A DNA stretch of 64,000 nt from Flavicella marina (GCF_009193215.1 NZ_VYVA01000002.1:62001-126000); one strand, 5' to 3'. Shown: positions 53,784-63,138, counted from the stretch's first letter. The notes: generated by a model not told the origin, from the letters alone. Numbers and translations: made by a program.

Positions 53784-53818
53784 AAAAAGTACCCATCGAT
53801 AAGCTCAGGGTACTTTTT
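53784..53818. terminator. Dispersed hairpin repeat acting as a bidirectional terminator, copy C
   Basis: The 11-bp stem AAAAAGTACCC / GGGTACTTTTT is identical to that of copy A at 16071-16109. The 13-nt loop ATCGATAAGCTCA matches the reverse complement of copy A's loop at 11 of 13 positions. It sits between the convergent response-regulator and rluF genes, and its end touches the rluF stop codon (53818-53820). Confidence 0.82.
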
Positions 53819-54543
53819 TAAGAAGCTTCTTCTGTTTTGCTAGAGTTTCCAACCAACTGATTGATGGTTTGCAATTCTTGTTTGGTAAATTCTCGATACT
53901 TACCAGGTTTTAAATTGTTGAGTCGAATGTTCATGATTCGAACTCGTTTTAATTTTTTCACCTCGTAGTTTAAATACTCACACATCCTTCGAATTTGACG
54001 ATTTAAACCTTGTGTTAAGATGATTTTGAAAGTATAATCATTGATTTTTTCAACTTTACACTTATCTGTTATTGTATCCAAAATTGGAATTCCATTACTC
54101 ATTTTTGCAACAAAAGAATCTGTGATTTTTTTGTCAACGGTAACAATGTATTCTTTTTCGTGATTGTTTTTCGAGCGAAGTATCTTGTTCACAATATCTC
54201 CATCGTTGGTCATAAAAATGAGCCCTTCACTAGGTTTGTCTAATCTACCAATCGGAAATATTCGTTCAGGATAATTCAAGTAACTAATAATATTACCACG
54301 AATTTTGGTGTCAGTAGTACATGTAATTCCTACAGGTTTGTTAAAAGCCAAATAAATGTTTTCAACCTCTTTGGTAATTACTTGTCCTAAAACAGTGATG
54401 GTGTCTTTTACAGAAACCTTGACTCCAAGTCCTGCCGTTTTACCATTTACGGCAACTTTTCCGTCTTCAATAAGCTTATCTGCCGCTCTTCTAGAGCAGT
54501 AACCAGTCTCAGATATTGCCTTGTTAAGTCTTTTGGTTTCCAT
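53818..54543 (-). CDS. rluF: 23S rRNA pseudouridine synthase of the RsuA/RluF group, 241 aa
   Basis: An S4 RNA-binding domain comes first (RLNKAISETGYCSRRAADKLI, residues 4-24). The catalytic domain has the active Asp in PIGRLDKPSEGLIFMTNDGD near residue 100 and LTQGLNRQIRRMCEYL near 180. I favour RluF (U2604 of 23S rRNA) among the RsuA/RluB/RluE/RluF group because of the S4 domain and the CSRRAAD start, but RluB-like specificity is possible. It follows the geranylgeranyl-reductase-like gene by 9 bp and ends at a repeat-type terminator. Confidence 0.9.
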   Translation of the reverse strand: METKRLNKAISETGYCSRRAADKLIEDGKVAVNGKTAGLGVKVSVKDTITVLGQVITKEVENIYLAFNKPVGITCTTDTKIRGNIISYLNYPERIFPIGRLDKPSEGLIFMTNDGDIVNKILRSKNNHEKEYIVTVDKKITDSFVAKMSNGIPILDTITDKCKVEKINDYTFKIILTQGLNRQIRRMCEYLNYEVKKLKRVRIMNIRLNNLKPGKYREFTKQELQTINQLVGNSSKTEEAS

Positions 54544-54552
54544 GCTTCGAGT

Positions 54553-55704
54553 TTATATTTTAAACTTGTCAAAGATTGCGCCTTTTATCTTTTCACCAAT
54601 TCGTTTTTTGATATCTGTTGGATAAGATCTTTCTCCCATAAAAACATCGGTCATGGCTTCACAAAAACGCTGTCCGTATTGTTTCATTAAAAAGTGTCTT
54701 ACTTTTTCTTTTTCATAAAAAACTTTTGAAAGATACAACCCTGTTTTTATCTCAGGTAATACAGTTTCGTTTAGTTTATCAAAGTAAAGCTTCTCTGTTT
54801 TTTCACTATCGAGTTTCCCTTCAATAATAGCTTCGGCTGCCATTTCACCAGTTAATATTGCATTTGATATTCCTTCGGCTGTGATAGGATCTGCGAACCC
54901 TGCAGCATCTCCTGTTAGCAAAACATTGTTTTTAAAAAAACCATCCGTTCTTGGTGATACAGGAATCTGAAATCCGTGAAATTCTTCACTTATTATATCG
55001 GTAATACCAAGTGTTGTTAAATACTCTTTGTAATACTTTTTTAAGTCAATTTTTGTTCTCCTCGCAGAGGCAACTCCAATTGAAAGGTGGTTTTCTTTTG
55101 GAAAACTCCATCCGTACCCTAAGGGCACTGCATCAAAATCAAAACGAACTTCTTTCGACAATCTTTCAAAGTCTTTTGGAGAAACTTCTACCTCATATTC
55201 TAAAGCAGGAATTAAATATCTTGTGTCGTTCCAGCCTGCTAATTTGGCAGTTGGACTCAAAGCCCCATCTGCTGCAATCACAAATTTTGAACTCACATCT
55301 CCTTGTGAAGTGTGTAGCGTAATTGTTTCATCAAAGGACATTTTTTTTAACTTATGACCTTCCAATAAAGTAATGCCAGCTTGTTTTGCTTTTTCGACAA
55401 TTAAATTGTCAAAATCATCTCTCATGATCATACTGATAATAGGTTCTTCCCTTTCAGATGAAAGGTGGATATCTGCCTTATCAAAATAGATGTCAATTTT
55501 GTTGAATTCTCTTTTTACAACAGAACTAATATCAAAAGGCAATCTACGTCTTCCTCTATATACAAATCCTCCTCCACATGTTTTGTATCTTGGTAAGGTT
55601 TCTTTTTCAATTAGCACAACAGATAAGTTGTTTTCAGCCAGTTTTAATGCAGCCGAAGCTCCCGAGGGACCACTACCAATTACTGCGACATCAAATGTTT
55701 TCAT
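54553..55704 (-). CDS. Geranylgeranyl reductase-like FAD oxidoreductase, 383 aa
   Basis: The FAD fold VAVIGSGPSGASAALKLAEN is followed by YKTCGGGFVYRGRRRLP (a conserved Cys-Gly segment of the family) and LLTGDAAGFADPITAEGISN near residue 275, all characteristic of geranylgeranyl reductase-type enzymes. Members saturate prenyl chains of chlorophyll, archaeal lipids or quinones. In flavobacteria the substrate is unclear. I start at the ATG at 55704; a TTG one codon earlier is also possible. It lies 4 bp after the EEP gene. Confidence 0.88.
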   Translation of the reverse strand: MKTFDVAVIGSGPSGASAALKLAENNLSVVLIEKETLPRYKTCGGGFVYRGRRRLPFDISSVVKREFNKIDIYFDKADIHLSSEREEPIISMIMRDDFDNLIVEKAKQAGITLLEGHKLKKMSFDETITLHTSQGDVSSKFVIAADGALSPTAKLAGWNDTRYLIPALEYEVEVSPKDFERLSKEVRFDFDAVPLGYGWSFPKENHLSIGVASARRTKIDLKKYYKEYLTTLGITDIISEEFHGFQIPVSPRTDGFFKNNVLLTGDAAGFADPITAEGISNAILTGEMAAEAIIEGKLDSEKTEKLYFDKLNETVLPEIKTGLYLSKVFYEKEKVRHFLMKQYGQRFCEAMTDVFMGERSYPTDIKKRIGEKIKGAIFDKFKI

Positions 55705-55708
55705 CAAT

Positions 55709-56731
55709 TTATTTTTTATGGTTTTTTGAAAAATTTATTCGAGACATGATTGGAAAATGGTCTGAATAATTTTCTTTAAAATTTTTAAAACTTGTAACCT
55801 CCATAGATTCATCCACTAAAATAAAATCTATTCTGAAAGGGAAAATATAATCAAAAGTTTTTCCAAAACCTGAACCCGATGCTATAAAAGTGTCGGTTTT
55901 CTTTTCTTTCAGTGTTTTGTATACCCATGAGAATGCTGTGTTGTTAAAATCACCCATAAAAATGGTGCGATAGTTGCATTTTTTTTCATGAGCTTTCAGT
56001 TGTTCGATTTGAGTAGCTTGAATTCTAAAATGTTTTTTTAGTGTTTGTAACAAGTTTTTAGAATCTTTTGCTCCAAAATTATCTTTGTTTTTGTCTATTT
56101 TCAGAGATTGTAGGTGCAAGTTATAGAAACGTATCGTGTCAGATTTAATTACGATATCAGCGAAAATGGCGTTGTTTCCTGTGGGTTTAAAGTCTAATGA
56201 ACCGTGATTGATGATTTTATATTTTGACAAGATACAGAGTTCAATGCTTGCATGGTTGTTTTTTATGTACTGATAAGGGTAATTCCTAAATTTTTTAGCG
56301 TTCTTATGGTATTCTTGAATTGCAACCACATCTGGATCTTCTTTGTATATTAAATTCTTGATTTTAGTTTCAATGTTTTTTTCTTTAGTCCAATTATACA
56401 TATTGAACATTCTTACATTGTACGACATGATTTTCAGATCATCATCACCAAGTGTTTTCTTCTCGTTAATTTGAATAAAGGCATTTACATGCTGGTATCC
56501 TATAAGTAAAATAATTAATGATACTAAGAATTGCTTTTTCAACTTAAGCATCCAATACAGCATAAACAATGTATTGCAAATAAGTAATAATGGCAAACCC
56601 AAACTTAACACAGAAACCGTTGAAGTGATCTTTGGTGAGATGTAGGGAATGAGGTACGAAGTAAGTAATAATGCTGCCGCAACTGAATTGAGAAAAAAGA
56701 AAATTTTATCTAAAAAGGAAAGTTTTTTCAT
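55709..56731 (-). CDS. Endonuclease/exonuclease/phosphatase family membrane protein, 340 aa
   Basis: Three N-terminal membrane helices (residues about 10-85) anchor an EEP domain. The metal and catalytic residues are in KIMSYNVRMFN, DVVAIQEYHKN, FYNLHLQS, IFMGDFNNTAFS and NYSDHFPIMSRI. This superfamily includes sphingomyelinases, inositol phosphatases and DNases. The substrate cannot be chosen from sequence, though a membrane-bound phosphodiesterase facing the periplasm is likely. It starts 1 bp after the rhomboid gene. Confidence 0.9.
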   Translation of the reverse strand: MKKLSFLDKIFFFLNSVAAALLLTSYLIPYISPKITSTVSVLSLGLPLLLICNTLFMLYWMLKLKKQFLVSLIILLIGYQHVNAFIQINEKKTLGDDDLKIMSYNVRMFNMYNWTKEKNIETKIKNLIYKEDPDVVAIQEYHKNAKKFRNYPYQYIKNNHASIELCILSKYKIINHGSLDFKPTGNNAIFADIVIKSDTIRFYNLHLQSLKIDKNKDNFGAKDSKNLLQTLKKHFRIQATQIEQLKAHEKKCNYRTIFMGDFNNTAFSWVYKTLKEKKTDTFIASGSGFGKTFDYIFPFRIDFILVDESMEVTSFKNFKENYSDHFPIMSRINFSKNHKK

Positions 56732-56732
56732 T

Positions 56733-57581
56733 TTAATTTTTTCCTTGTTTGAATAATAAGTTTTTTTCTTCTTTGCTTAAAGAATCGTACCCAGACTTAC
56801 TGATTTTATCTAAAATCGCATCTATTTTTTGCTGATTGCTTTGATAGTTTTTAGATTTTTTTTGCGTTTTTTTTCTGGATTTATAAACTGTCTTTAAGGT
56901 CCTTTTATTAGAGAAGAAATCTGCAAAAGGGTTTTTTATCGTGAAATCCATACTGCCTTTTCGTAGCTGACTCATATATATAAATCCAAATAAAGCACCA
57001 CCTAAATGAGCTAAGTGCCCTCCTGCGTTACCGCTAGGTATTTGTATTAGGTCTAATCCAATAAAAAAAGCTGCTACTTTCCATAGTTTTACGAAACCTA
57101 TAAATCGAAAATTTAATTCGTAACTGGGAATATAAGTGGCGATTCCCATAAAGATAGCCATCACTGCGGATGAAGCACCAACTAATGTTGCGTTGGTGTT
57201 TTGAAAAGCAGGTAAGAATTCATAACTCACCAAATAGAGGAGTCCACCGAATACGGTACCGAACAAGTAAAAACTCAACAATTGTTTTTGCGTAAAATAA
57301 TCGATAAACAAATTACCGATATAATACAAAACGATAAGGTTGGTAAGAATGTGAAAAAATCCTCCATGTAAAAAACCATAGGTTAAAATTGTCCAAGGTT
57401 TTAAAATAAATGCATCAATATTTGAAGGCATCGCAAACCAATCCATTATAATATTGGATTGACTTTGGAATAAAAATCCTAAAGAATTAAATAAAAAAGT
57501 AAATAGGTATGCCACTACATTTAAATAAATGAGCTTTTCTACGATGGTACCTTGTTTGTATTTATTTAAGATTTCATTCAT
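56733..57581 (-). CDS. Rhomboid family intramembrane serine protease, 282 aa
   Basis: About six membrane segments are visible. The catalytic Ser lies in LVGASSAVMAIFMG and the His in NAGGHLAHLGGALFGF. HGGFFHILTNLIVLYYIGNLF is the conserved H-x-x-x-N part on helix 2. The C-terminal 75 residues are a basic cytoplasmic tail (KTVYKSRKKTQKKSKN), which the neighbouring rhomboid lacks. It follows the other rhomboid by 3 bp. Substrates are unknown. Confidence 0.92.
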   Translation of the reverse strand: MNEILNKYKQGTIVEKLIYLNVVAYLFTFLFNSLGFLFQSQSNIIMDWFAMPSNIDAFILKPWTILTYGFLHGGFFHILTNLIVLYYIGNLFIDYFTQKQLLSFYLFGTVFGGLLYLVSYEFLPAFQNTNATLVGASSAVMAIFMGIATYIPSYELNFRFIGFVKLWKVAAFFIGLDLIQIPSGNAGGHLAHLGGALFGFIYMSQLRKGSMDFTIKNPFADFFSNKRTLKTVYKSRKKTQKKSKNYQSNQQKIDAILDKISKSGYDSLSKEEKNLLFKQGKN

Positions 57582-57584
57582 AAA

Positions 57585-58316
57585 TTAATTCCAGCGTTTG
57601 AATTGATTTTTTTTCCAATACCAAGCAATCAAAAATCCAATAATTGCTCCACCAATATGTGCAAAATGTGCAACATTTCCAATAGAATATTTTGTGACTC
57701 CGAAGAATAAATCACCCAAAATCATCAATGGGATGAAATATTTTGCTGAGATTGGAACAGGGAAAAATATCAAGGCTAATTTGGCATTTGGAAATGATAA
57801 ACCAAAAGCGACTAATACTCCATATATGGCACCTGAAGCTCCTACTGCTGGTGTATGATATAAGCTGTAGAACTGTGTTAATGTTTCTTTTGGTAAGGTA
57901 ATTAGTCCAGTATCATAGCTACCCGAGCTTAGCATACTTTGTATGGCTCCTGGTGAAACACCCTGCATCAATAACTCATTGTAAATTCCATTAAACTCAA
58001 TATAATTGACACCTGTATAGATAAGTCCCGCTCCGATTCCTGCAGAAAAATAGAAAAACAAAAATTTATTTCTGCCCCACCTTTGTTCTAAGGGTGTACC
58101 AAAGGCCCATAAACCATACATGTTGAACAATATATGAGAAAAGCTACCATGCATGAACATGTGCGTTAGGTATTGCCAAAACCCAAAGTTTTCATTTTTA
58201 GGAAAATAGAGTGCAAATAAAGATTGCAAATCAATTCCTTTAAAAAATTGAGGTGCAATGAATAAAATCACATTGATGATGATTAAATGCTTTATACTTT
58301 CAGTTATTCTACCCAT
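57585..58316 (-). CDS. Rhomboid family intramembrane serine protease, 243 aa
   Basis: Six membrane segments carry the Ser in VGASGAIYGVLVAFG (GxSG) and the His in NVAHFAHIGGAIIGF. HMFMHGSFSHILFNMYGLWAFG is the helix-2 H/N motif. The size is typical of a core rhomboid without extra domains. It is located between mutL (8 bp) and the second rhomboid (3 bp) on the same strand. The adjacent pair could act as alternative proteases with different specificities. Confidence 0.93.
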   Translation of the reverse strand: MGRITESIKHLIIINVILFIAPQFFKGIDLQSLFALYFPKNENFGFWQYLTHMFMHGSFSHILFNMYGLWAFGTPLEQRWGRNKFLFFYFSAGIGAGLIYTGVNYIEFNGIYNELLMQGVSPGAIQSMLSSGSYDTGLITLPKETLTQFYSLYHTPAVGASGAIYGVLVAFGLSFPNAKLALIFFPVPISAKYFIPLMILGDLFFGVTKYSIGNVAHFAHIGGAIIGFLIAWYWKKNQFKRWN

Positions 58317-58324
58317 GATTTGTT

Positions 58325-60193
58325 TTATTTGGCGTTGAATATTTTATCGAGTTCTCCTATTGTTAAAGTTTCAAATACTTTTTTGCCATAAGGAGAAACT
58401 GTTGGTTCTTTACAACTAAACAGATTGTTTACAAGTGATTCTTGCTCTTTTTCGTTGAGTTTACTTCCTGTTTTTATAGCCAACGACTTTGCCAATGATT
58501 TAGAAATAACATCTAATTGGCTGAAACTGCTATCAGGTACTTCTTCTTTTATATCATCTAACAATTGTTCTAGAATGATTGTAATCTGACTTTCTGTAAT
58601 AGAACTTGGAATTCCTTTTACAACAATACTATCTGTATGAATTTTATCGAACAAGAAACCTGCGTTTTCTAAATCTTCTTGTAGTTCTTTTAATAAACTA
58701 ATTTCTTCTTTCGTATATGATATTTCAACCGGAAATAATAATTGTTGACTCGCCGCTTCTTTTACGGTAATATTTTCAAGAAATTCTTCGTATAAAATTC
58801 GTTGATGTGCAAGATTTTGATGAATCAGCACAACACCAGATTTTATAGAACTCAACAAGTATTTTTGGTGTATTTGAAATGTTTTACCCGTTTTCTTCTC
58901 TTCTTCAGTAGTTTCTAAATTAAGAGTTACTTGTTGGGGTTCTTTTTCAGTTTCAAAAACATCATTTTCGATACCCGTATACAGTGACTCCCATTCTGGT
59001 AATTGTTGAGATTGAAAACCATTGGTTGCAAACGTTTTTTTTGTGGGAGTACTTTGTGTATATGTTTGCTGATTTGTTCCAGAATCAAACGGATTAAAAT
59101 TTGGATCAATCGTAATTTTTGGTTCTGATGAATACTCTTTTCCTTCTAGGGCATAAGGAGTATCCATAGAAGCATCTCTATTAAAATCTAATACAGGAGC
59201 AACATTATATTGTCCTAAGCTATGTTTTACTGTTGCTCTGATAATCGCATATAGATGCTTTTCATTATCAAATTTTATTTCTGTCTTTGTAGGGTGTATA
59301 TTGATGTCAATACTCTCTGGTGGTACTTGTAGATACAAAAAGTAAGAAGGGTGGTATCCGCTTCCTAGCAAACCATCAAAAGCACTTGAAACCGCATGAT
59401 GCAAATAAGAGCTTTTTATAAAACGATCATTTACAAAAAAGAACTGTTCTCCTCTTTTTTTCTTTGCGAATTCAGGTTTTGCAACAAAACCATTGATATT
59501 AATAATGTCTGTGTCTTCAGAAATAGGTACCAGTTTTTCATTGGTTTTTCCCCCAAATACTCCTACAATGCGCTGTTTTAAGTTACCAGATTTTAAACTA
59601 TACACTTCAGAGTTGTTGTGATTCAAAGAAAAACTGATATCGTTATGCGCCAATGCTACTCTCTGAAATTCTGTCACGATATGACGTGTTTCAATCGTAT
59701 CTGACTTTAGAAAATTTCTACGAGCAGGAATGTTGTAAAATAAGTTTTTGACAGCAACACTAGTCCCTTTTGCTGGACAATCTGGCTCTTGTGAAGTGAC
59801 CTGGCTACCTTCAATTTTTAGACAAGTACCCAATTCTTCATTTTCTTGTTTCGTTTTTAATTCAACATGCGCCACAGCTGCAATTGATGCCATTGCTTCT
59901 CCTCTAAATCCTTTTGTGTTGAGATTGAATAAATCTTCAGCTTCTTTTATTTTTGAGGTTGCATGTCGTTCGAAACACAAACGAGCATCGGTAACGCTCA
60001 TTCCTAAACCATTGTCAATAACTTGAATAAGTGTTTTTCCGGCGTCTTTTACAATTAGTTTAATGTCTGTTGCCCCTGCATCAATTGCGTTTTCAAGCAA
60101 TTCTTTCACTACAGAAGCTGGACGTTGTACAACTTCTCCTGCAGCAATTTGATTTGCTACGTGATCAGGTAATAATTGTATAATGTCAGTCAT
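58325..60193 (-). CDS. mutL: DNA mismatch repair protein MutL, 622 aa, endonuclease motif degenerate
   Basis: The N-terminal GHKL ATPase is intact: KELLENAIDAGATDI, VIDNGLGMS, TKGFRGEAMASIAAV. The middle linker (about 340-430) is low in conservation. The C-terminal dimer domain begins near residue 445. In endonuclease-type MutL the motif DQHA-x2-E-x4-E is expected; here residues 458-469 read HQNLAHQRILYE, with the metal-binding Asp and Glu replaced. The C-terminal zinc motif (normally CPHGRP) reads SPYGKK. So the protein probably lacks nicking activity. Its ATG overlaps the stop of the upstream 97-aa gene by one base. Confidence 0.95.
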   Translation of the reverse strand: MTDIIQLLPDHVANQIAAGEVVQRPASVVKELLENAIDAGATDIKLIVKDAGKTLIQVIDNGLGMSVTDARLCFERHATSKIKEAEDLFNLNTKGFRGEAMASIAAVAHVELKTKQENEELGTCLKIEGSQVTSQEPDCPAKGTSVAVKNLFYNIPARRNFLKSDTIETRHIVTEFQRVALAHNDISFSLNHNNSEVYSLKSGNLKQRIVGVFGGKTNEKLVPISEDTDIININGFVAKPEFAKKKRGEQFFFVNDRFIKSSYLHHAVSSAFDGLLGSGYHPSYFLYLQVPPESIDINIHPTKTEIKFDNEKHLYAIIRATVKHSLGQYNVAPVLDFNRDASMDTPYALEGKEYSSEPKITIDPNFNPFDSGTNQQTYTQSTPTKKTFATNGFQSQQLPEWESLYTGIENDVFETEKEPQQVTLNLETTEEEKKTGKTFQIHQKYLLSSIKSGVVLIHQNLAHQRILYEEFLENITVKEAASQQLLFPVEISYTKEEISLLKELQEDLENAGFLFDKIHTDSIVVKGIPSSITESQITIILEQLLDDIKEEVPDSSFSQLDVISKSLAKSLAIKTGSKLNEKEQESLVNNLFSCKEPTVSPYGKKVFETLTIGELDKIFNAK

Positions 60194-60486
60194 TAAATAA
60201 GTGTGTGTATTTCAAAAAGATAAGCAAAGATACCCGTTAGTATAGCAATAATAATAGCCAAACGTTTTACAGTTCCGCCATCACCTACACCTTTTTTTGA
60301 TTTTGCCCAGTCGTTTTTTAGGTTGTTTTTGAGAAGCGTGATTTTGTAATCTTTCTCGGAATCCTTTTTACCGTCATCAGCATATTTTTCCTTCAGATTG
60401 TCCAAACGTTCTTTTCGCTCATCATAATAACGAGGTTTGTAATTAAAAACGTAATGGGCTCTTTGTTTGAAAGGAGATCCTAGCAT
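60193..60486 (-). CDS. Small membrane protein between ribH and mutL, 97 aa
   Basis: The N-terminal 70 residues are polar and strongly charged (FNYKPRYYDERKERLDNLKEKY), followed by one C-terminal membrane helix (KRLAIIIAILTGIFAYLF). This is a tail-anchored layout with a cytoplasmic head. I know no domain. The name 'riboflavin synthase subunit beta' sometimes given to such proteins seems to come only from the neighbouring ribH and is not supported by sequence. Its stop codon overlaps the mutL ATG by one base, so translation of mutL is probably coupled to it. Confidence 0.78.
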   Translation of the reverse strand: MLGSPFKQRAHYVFNYKPRYYDERKERLDNLKEKYADDGKKDSEKDYKITLLKNNLKNDWAKSKKGVGDGGTVKRLAIIIAILTGIFAYLFEIHTLI

Positions 60487-60604
60487 ATTCTATTATTTTG
60501 ATTCCAATCTCAAAATTACAGAAATTAATGAAAGGATGAAAGACTAATGCTTCAAAAGTTTGTTAAAGAAATCAACTGAGAAAGAGATGATTCAATGTGT
60601 CTAC

Positions 60605-61084
60605 TCAATAGTTTTTTACTAAAGCCATTTTGATGGCCGCTACTGCGCATTCAATTCCTTTATTACCATGTTTACCTCCAGATCTATCAATAGATTGTTG
60701 CATGGTATCGTCGGTCAATACACAGAATATTACAGGAGTCTCTTGTGATAAATTCAAGTCTTTGATTCCTTGAGTAACACCGTCACAAACAAAATCAAAA
60801 TGTTTTGTTTCTCCTTTGATAACGCTACCAATGGCAATTACAGCATCTAAATTTCTAGAGGATACCATTTTTTTAGCGCCATAGATCAATTCATAACTAC
60901 CAGGAACATCCCATTTGATAATGTTTTCTTCCAGTGCACCATTTTCTAATAAAGCTGCAACAGCCCCTTTGTAAAGTGCATCTGTAATTGTTTCATTCCA
61001 TTCAGAAACAACAATTCCAAATCGAAATTTTTCTGCGTTTGGAACTGTTGTTTTGTCGTATGCTGATAAATCAGTAGTTGCCAT
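60605..61084 (-). CDS. ribH: 6,7-dimethyl-8-ribityllumazine synthase, 159 aa
   Basis: RibH makes the lumazine precursor of riboflavin from 5-amino-6-ribitylaminouracil and dihydroxybutanone phosphate. The phosphate-binding and active-site segments are present: IGSVIKGETKHFDFVCDGV near residue 86 and DRSGGKHGNKGIECAVAAI at the end, with FGIVVSEWNETITDAL at the start. Length is normal. It follows the TPR gene by 24 bp. No other rib gene is in the window. Confidence 0.96.
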   Translation of the reverse strand: MATTDLSAYDKTTVPNAEKFRFGIVVSEWNETITDALYKGAVAALLENGALEENIIKWDVPGSYELIYGAKKMVSSRNLDAVIAIGSVIKGETKHFDFVCDGVTQGIKDLNLSQETPVIFCVLTDDTMQQSIDRSGGKHGNKGIECAVAAIKMALVKNY

Positions 61085-61108
61085 AAGTTTGCGACTATGA
61101 GAGTTGTA

Positions 61109-61873
61109 TTATTTAGCGTATTTTGCTTTGTTGATATGCATTTCAATATTATTAGCTAATGCAGATTCACTGTATTGCTCTTTGATTTGCGTAAACAATT
61201 CTTCAGCTTGTGCAGCATCGTTTAAATCCAATGCTGTATTTCCTGCCTTTAATAAATATAATGGAGTTGTTGAAGCGTTTGGTTGTGTATTTGCTGCTTT
61301 TAGGTAATAAGATAAGGCATCTTCATTTTGATTCAAATCAGCAAAAGCATCACCTATAGCACCTAAAGCTGCTGGTGCTAACAAAGCATCACTTGATGAA
61401 AATTTCTCTAAATAAAAAATCGCGTTTTTGTAATCGTTGATTTTTAAATAAGAAATTCCAGCATAGTAGTTTGCTAAATTTCCTGCATTGGTACCGCTAT
61501 ACTTGTCAGCGATGTCAACAAAACCATATTTACCATTGCTACCATTTAAAGCCAAAGAAAAAATTGAATCAGAAGGTGTTGTAGCACTAATAGCTAAGTC
61601 AAAATTTTCTTTTGGGAAAGAAAGTTCATTCGCTGCTTCTTGTTCTTTAGGTTCTAATACATAGCTGTTGTAAGCGATGTAACCCAATATTACAACTACG
61701 ATTCCAACAAGACTAGAGAATAAAGGTTTTTGATATTTTTCAATCCATTGTTCAGATTTCGAAGCTGTCTCGTCTAAACTGTTAAAAACTTCCGCTGTTG
61801 CACTGTGCTCTTCAACTTGTTCTATTGGAGCGTTTTTAATTTTTTTCTGACCTTTTTTCTTGTATGTTGCCAT
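61109..61873 (-). CDS. Membrane-anchored tetratricopeptide protein, 254 aa
   Basis: A basic start (ATYKKKGQKKIKN) precedes one membrane segment at about residues 50-70 (LFSSLVGIVVVILGYIAYN). The C-terminal part has TPR-like repeats: GNLANYYAGISYLKINDYKN, LGAIGDAFADLNQNEDALSY and YLLKAGNTALDLNDAAQAEE. The layout resembles YfgM/Ancillary SecYEG-type proteins, which help periplasmic folding, but I cannot prove it. It is divergent from recF across 171 bp and leads the long minus-strand run. Confidence 0.85.
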   Translation of the reverse strand: MATYKKKGQKKIKNAPIEQVEEHSATAEVFNSLDETASKSEQWIEKYQKPLFSSLVGIVVVILGYIAYNSYVLEPKEQEAANELSFPKENFDLAISATTPSDSIFSLALNGSNGKYGFVDIADKYSGTNAGNLANYYAGISYLKINDYKNAIFYLEKFSSSDALLAPAALGAIGDAFADLNQNEDALSYYLKAANTQPNASTTPLYLLKAGNTALDLNDAAQAEELFTQIKEQYSESALANNIEMHINKAKYAK

Positions 61874-62044
61874 TGTTTATTTTATTCTTAGTTATTGGTT
61901 TTATCTGAATCGAAAGTCAATTGGTAAAAATCAATTTTCAATTTATAAGCAAGCAAAAATAGTTTTTTTAATTGGATTTAAAAAGTCTCTTTTTCGCAAA
62001 ACTTTTAATAATTTGCGGCTTCTTATTTTTACGACAATAGAACT

Positions 62045-63124
62045 ATGTATTTGCAGAAATTATCCTTAGTAAATTTTAAAAATTTGACACAACATGTGTT
62101 TGATTTTAAGGAGAAGATAAATTGTTTTGTAGGGAATAATGGTGTTGGTAAAACAAATGTTTTAGATGCTATTTATTATTTGTCTTTCGCAAAAAGTTAT
62201 TTTAATTCTGTTGCTGTTCAAAATATAAAACATGGAGAAGAGTTTTTTATGCTCGAGGGAACCTATGAGCTTGAGGATCGAGAAGAAGTAATTCTATGCA
62301 GTTTAAAAAAGGGGCAGAAAAAAGTAGTCAAGCGCAATGGAAAATCGTATGAGAAGTTTTCTGATCACATCGGGAAGTTGCCATTGGTAATTATTTCGCC
62401 TGCGGATAGGGATTTGATTGTAGAAGGAAGCGATACGAGAAGGAAATTTATAGATAGTGTTATATCTCAACAAAATCAACATTATCTAAAAACACTGATA
62501 GCATATAACAAAACATTGGTGCAGCGCAATGCATTGTTAAAATTTTTTGCTGCCAACCGAACTTTCGATGCAGTAAATTTAGAGGTGTACAATCAGCAAT
62601 TGATTCAGTACGGAAATAGTATTCATAAAGAAAGAAAAGCATTTTTAGAGATATTTATACCTATCTTTAATGAACGCTATCAAACTATTTCAGAAGGAAA
62701 AGAAATTGTGAATTTGGTATACAAATCTCAATTGTTAGATACAGAATTTCCTGCTTTATTAGAAGATTCTTTACCGAAAGATAAAGTGTTGCAATACACA
62801 AGTGCAGGTGTTCATAAAGATGATTTGGTATTTGAAATAGGAGAGTACCCTATTAAAAAATTTGGTTCCCAAGGACAGCAAAAATCTTATTTGATTGCAT
62901 TGAAGTTGGCTCAGTTTGATTTTATAAAAGAGCAATCGAAACAAGTACCGATTTTATTGTTAGATGATATTTTTGACAAATTAGATGAGAATCGCGTAAC
63001 ACAGTTGATATCGCTAGTGAATAACGATGAATTTGGTCAGTTGTTTATTACGGATACTCATGCCGAGAGAACAGAAGCAGTGGTGAAAAGAATTAATAAA
63101 TCGTATAAAATGTTTGAGCTATAA
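62045..63124 (+). CDS. recF: DNA replication/repair protein RecF, 359 aa
   Basis: RecF loads RecA at gaps together with RecO and RecR. The Walker A motif [14 protein letters not shown] (residues 30-43), the signature [19 protein letters not shown] and the Walker [15 protein letters not shown] are intact. The [11 protein letters not shown] end is also conserved. Length is normal for RecF (about 360). It starts at the ATG at 62045. The DUF721 gene follows 14 bp later, an arrangement common in this phylum. Confidence 0.96.
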   Translation: MYLQKLSLVNFKNLTQHVFDFKEKINCFVGNNGVGKTNVLDAIYYLSFAKSYFNSVAVQNIKHGEEFFMLEGTYELEDREEVILCSLKKGQKKVVKRNGKSYEKFSDHIGKLPLVIISPADRDLIVEGSDTRRKFIDSVISQQNQHYLKTLIAYNKTLVQRNALLKFFAANRTFDAVNLEVYNQQLIQYGNSIHKERKAFLEIFIPIFNERYQTISEGKEIVNLVYKSQLLDTEFPALLEDSLPKDKVLQYTSAGVHKDDLVFEIGEYPIKKFGSQGQQKSYLIALKLAQFDFIKEQSKQVPILLLDDIFDKLDENRVTQLISLVNNDEFGQLFITDTHAERTEAVVKRINKSYKMFEL

Positions 63125-63138
63125 AAGCTCTAAATACT

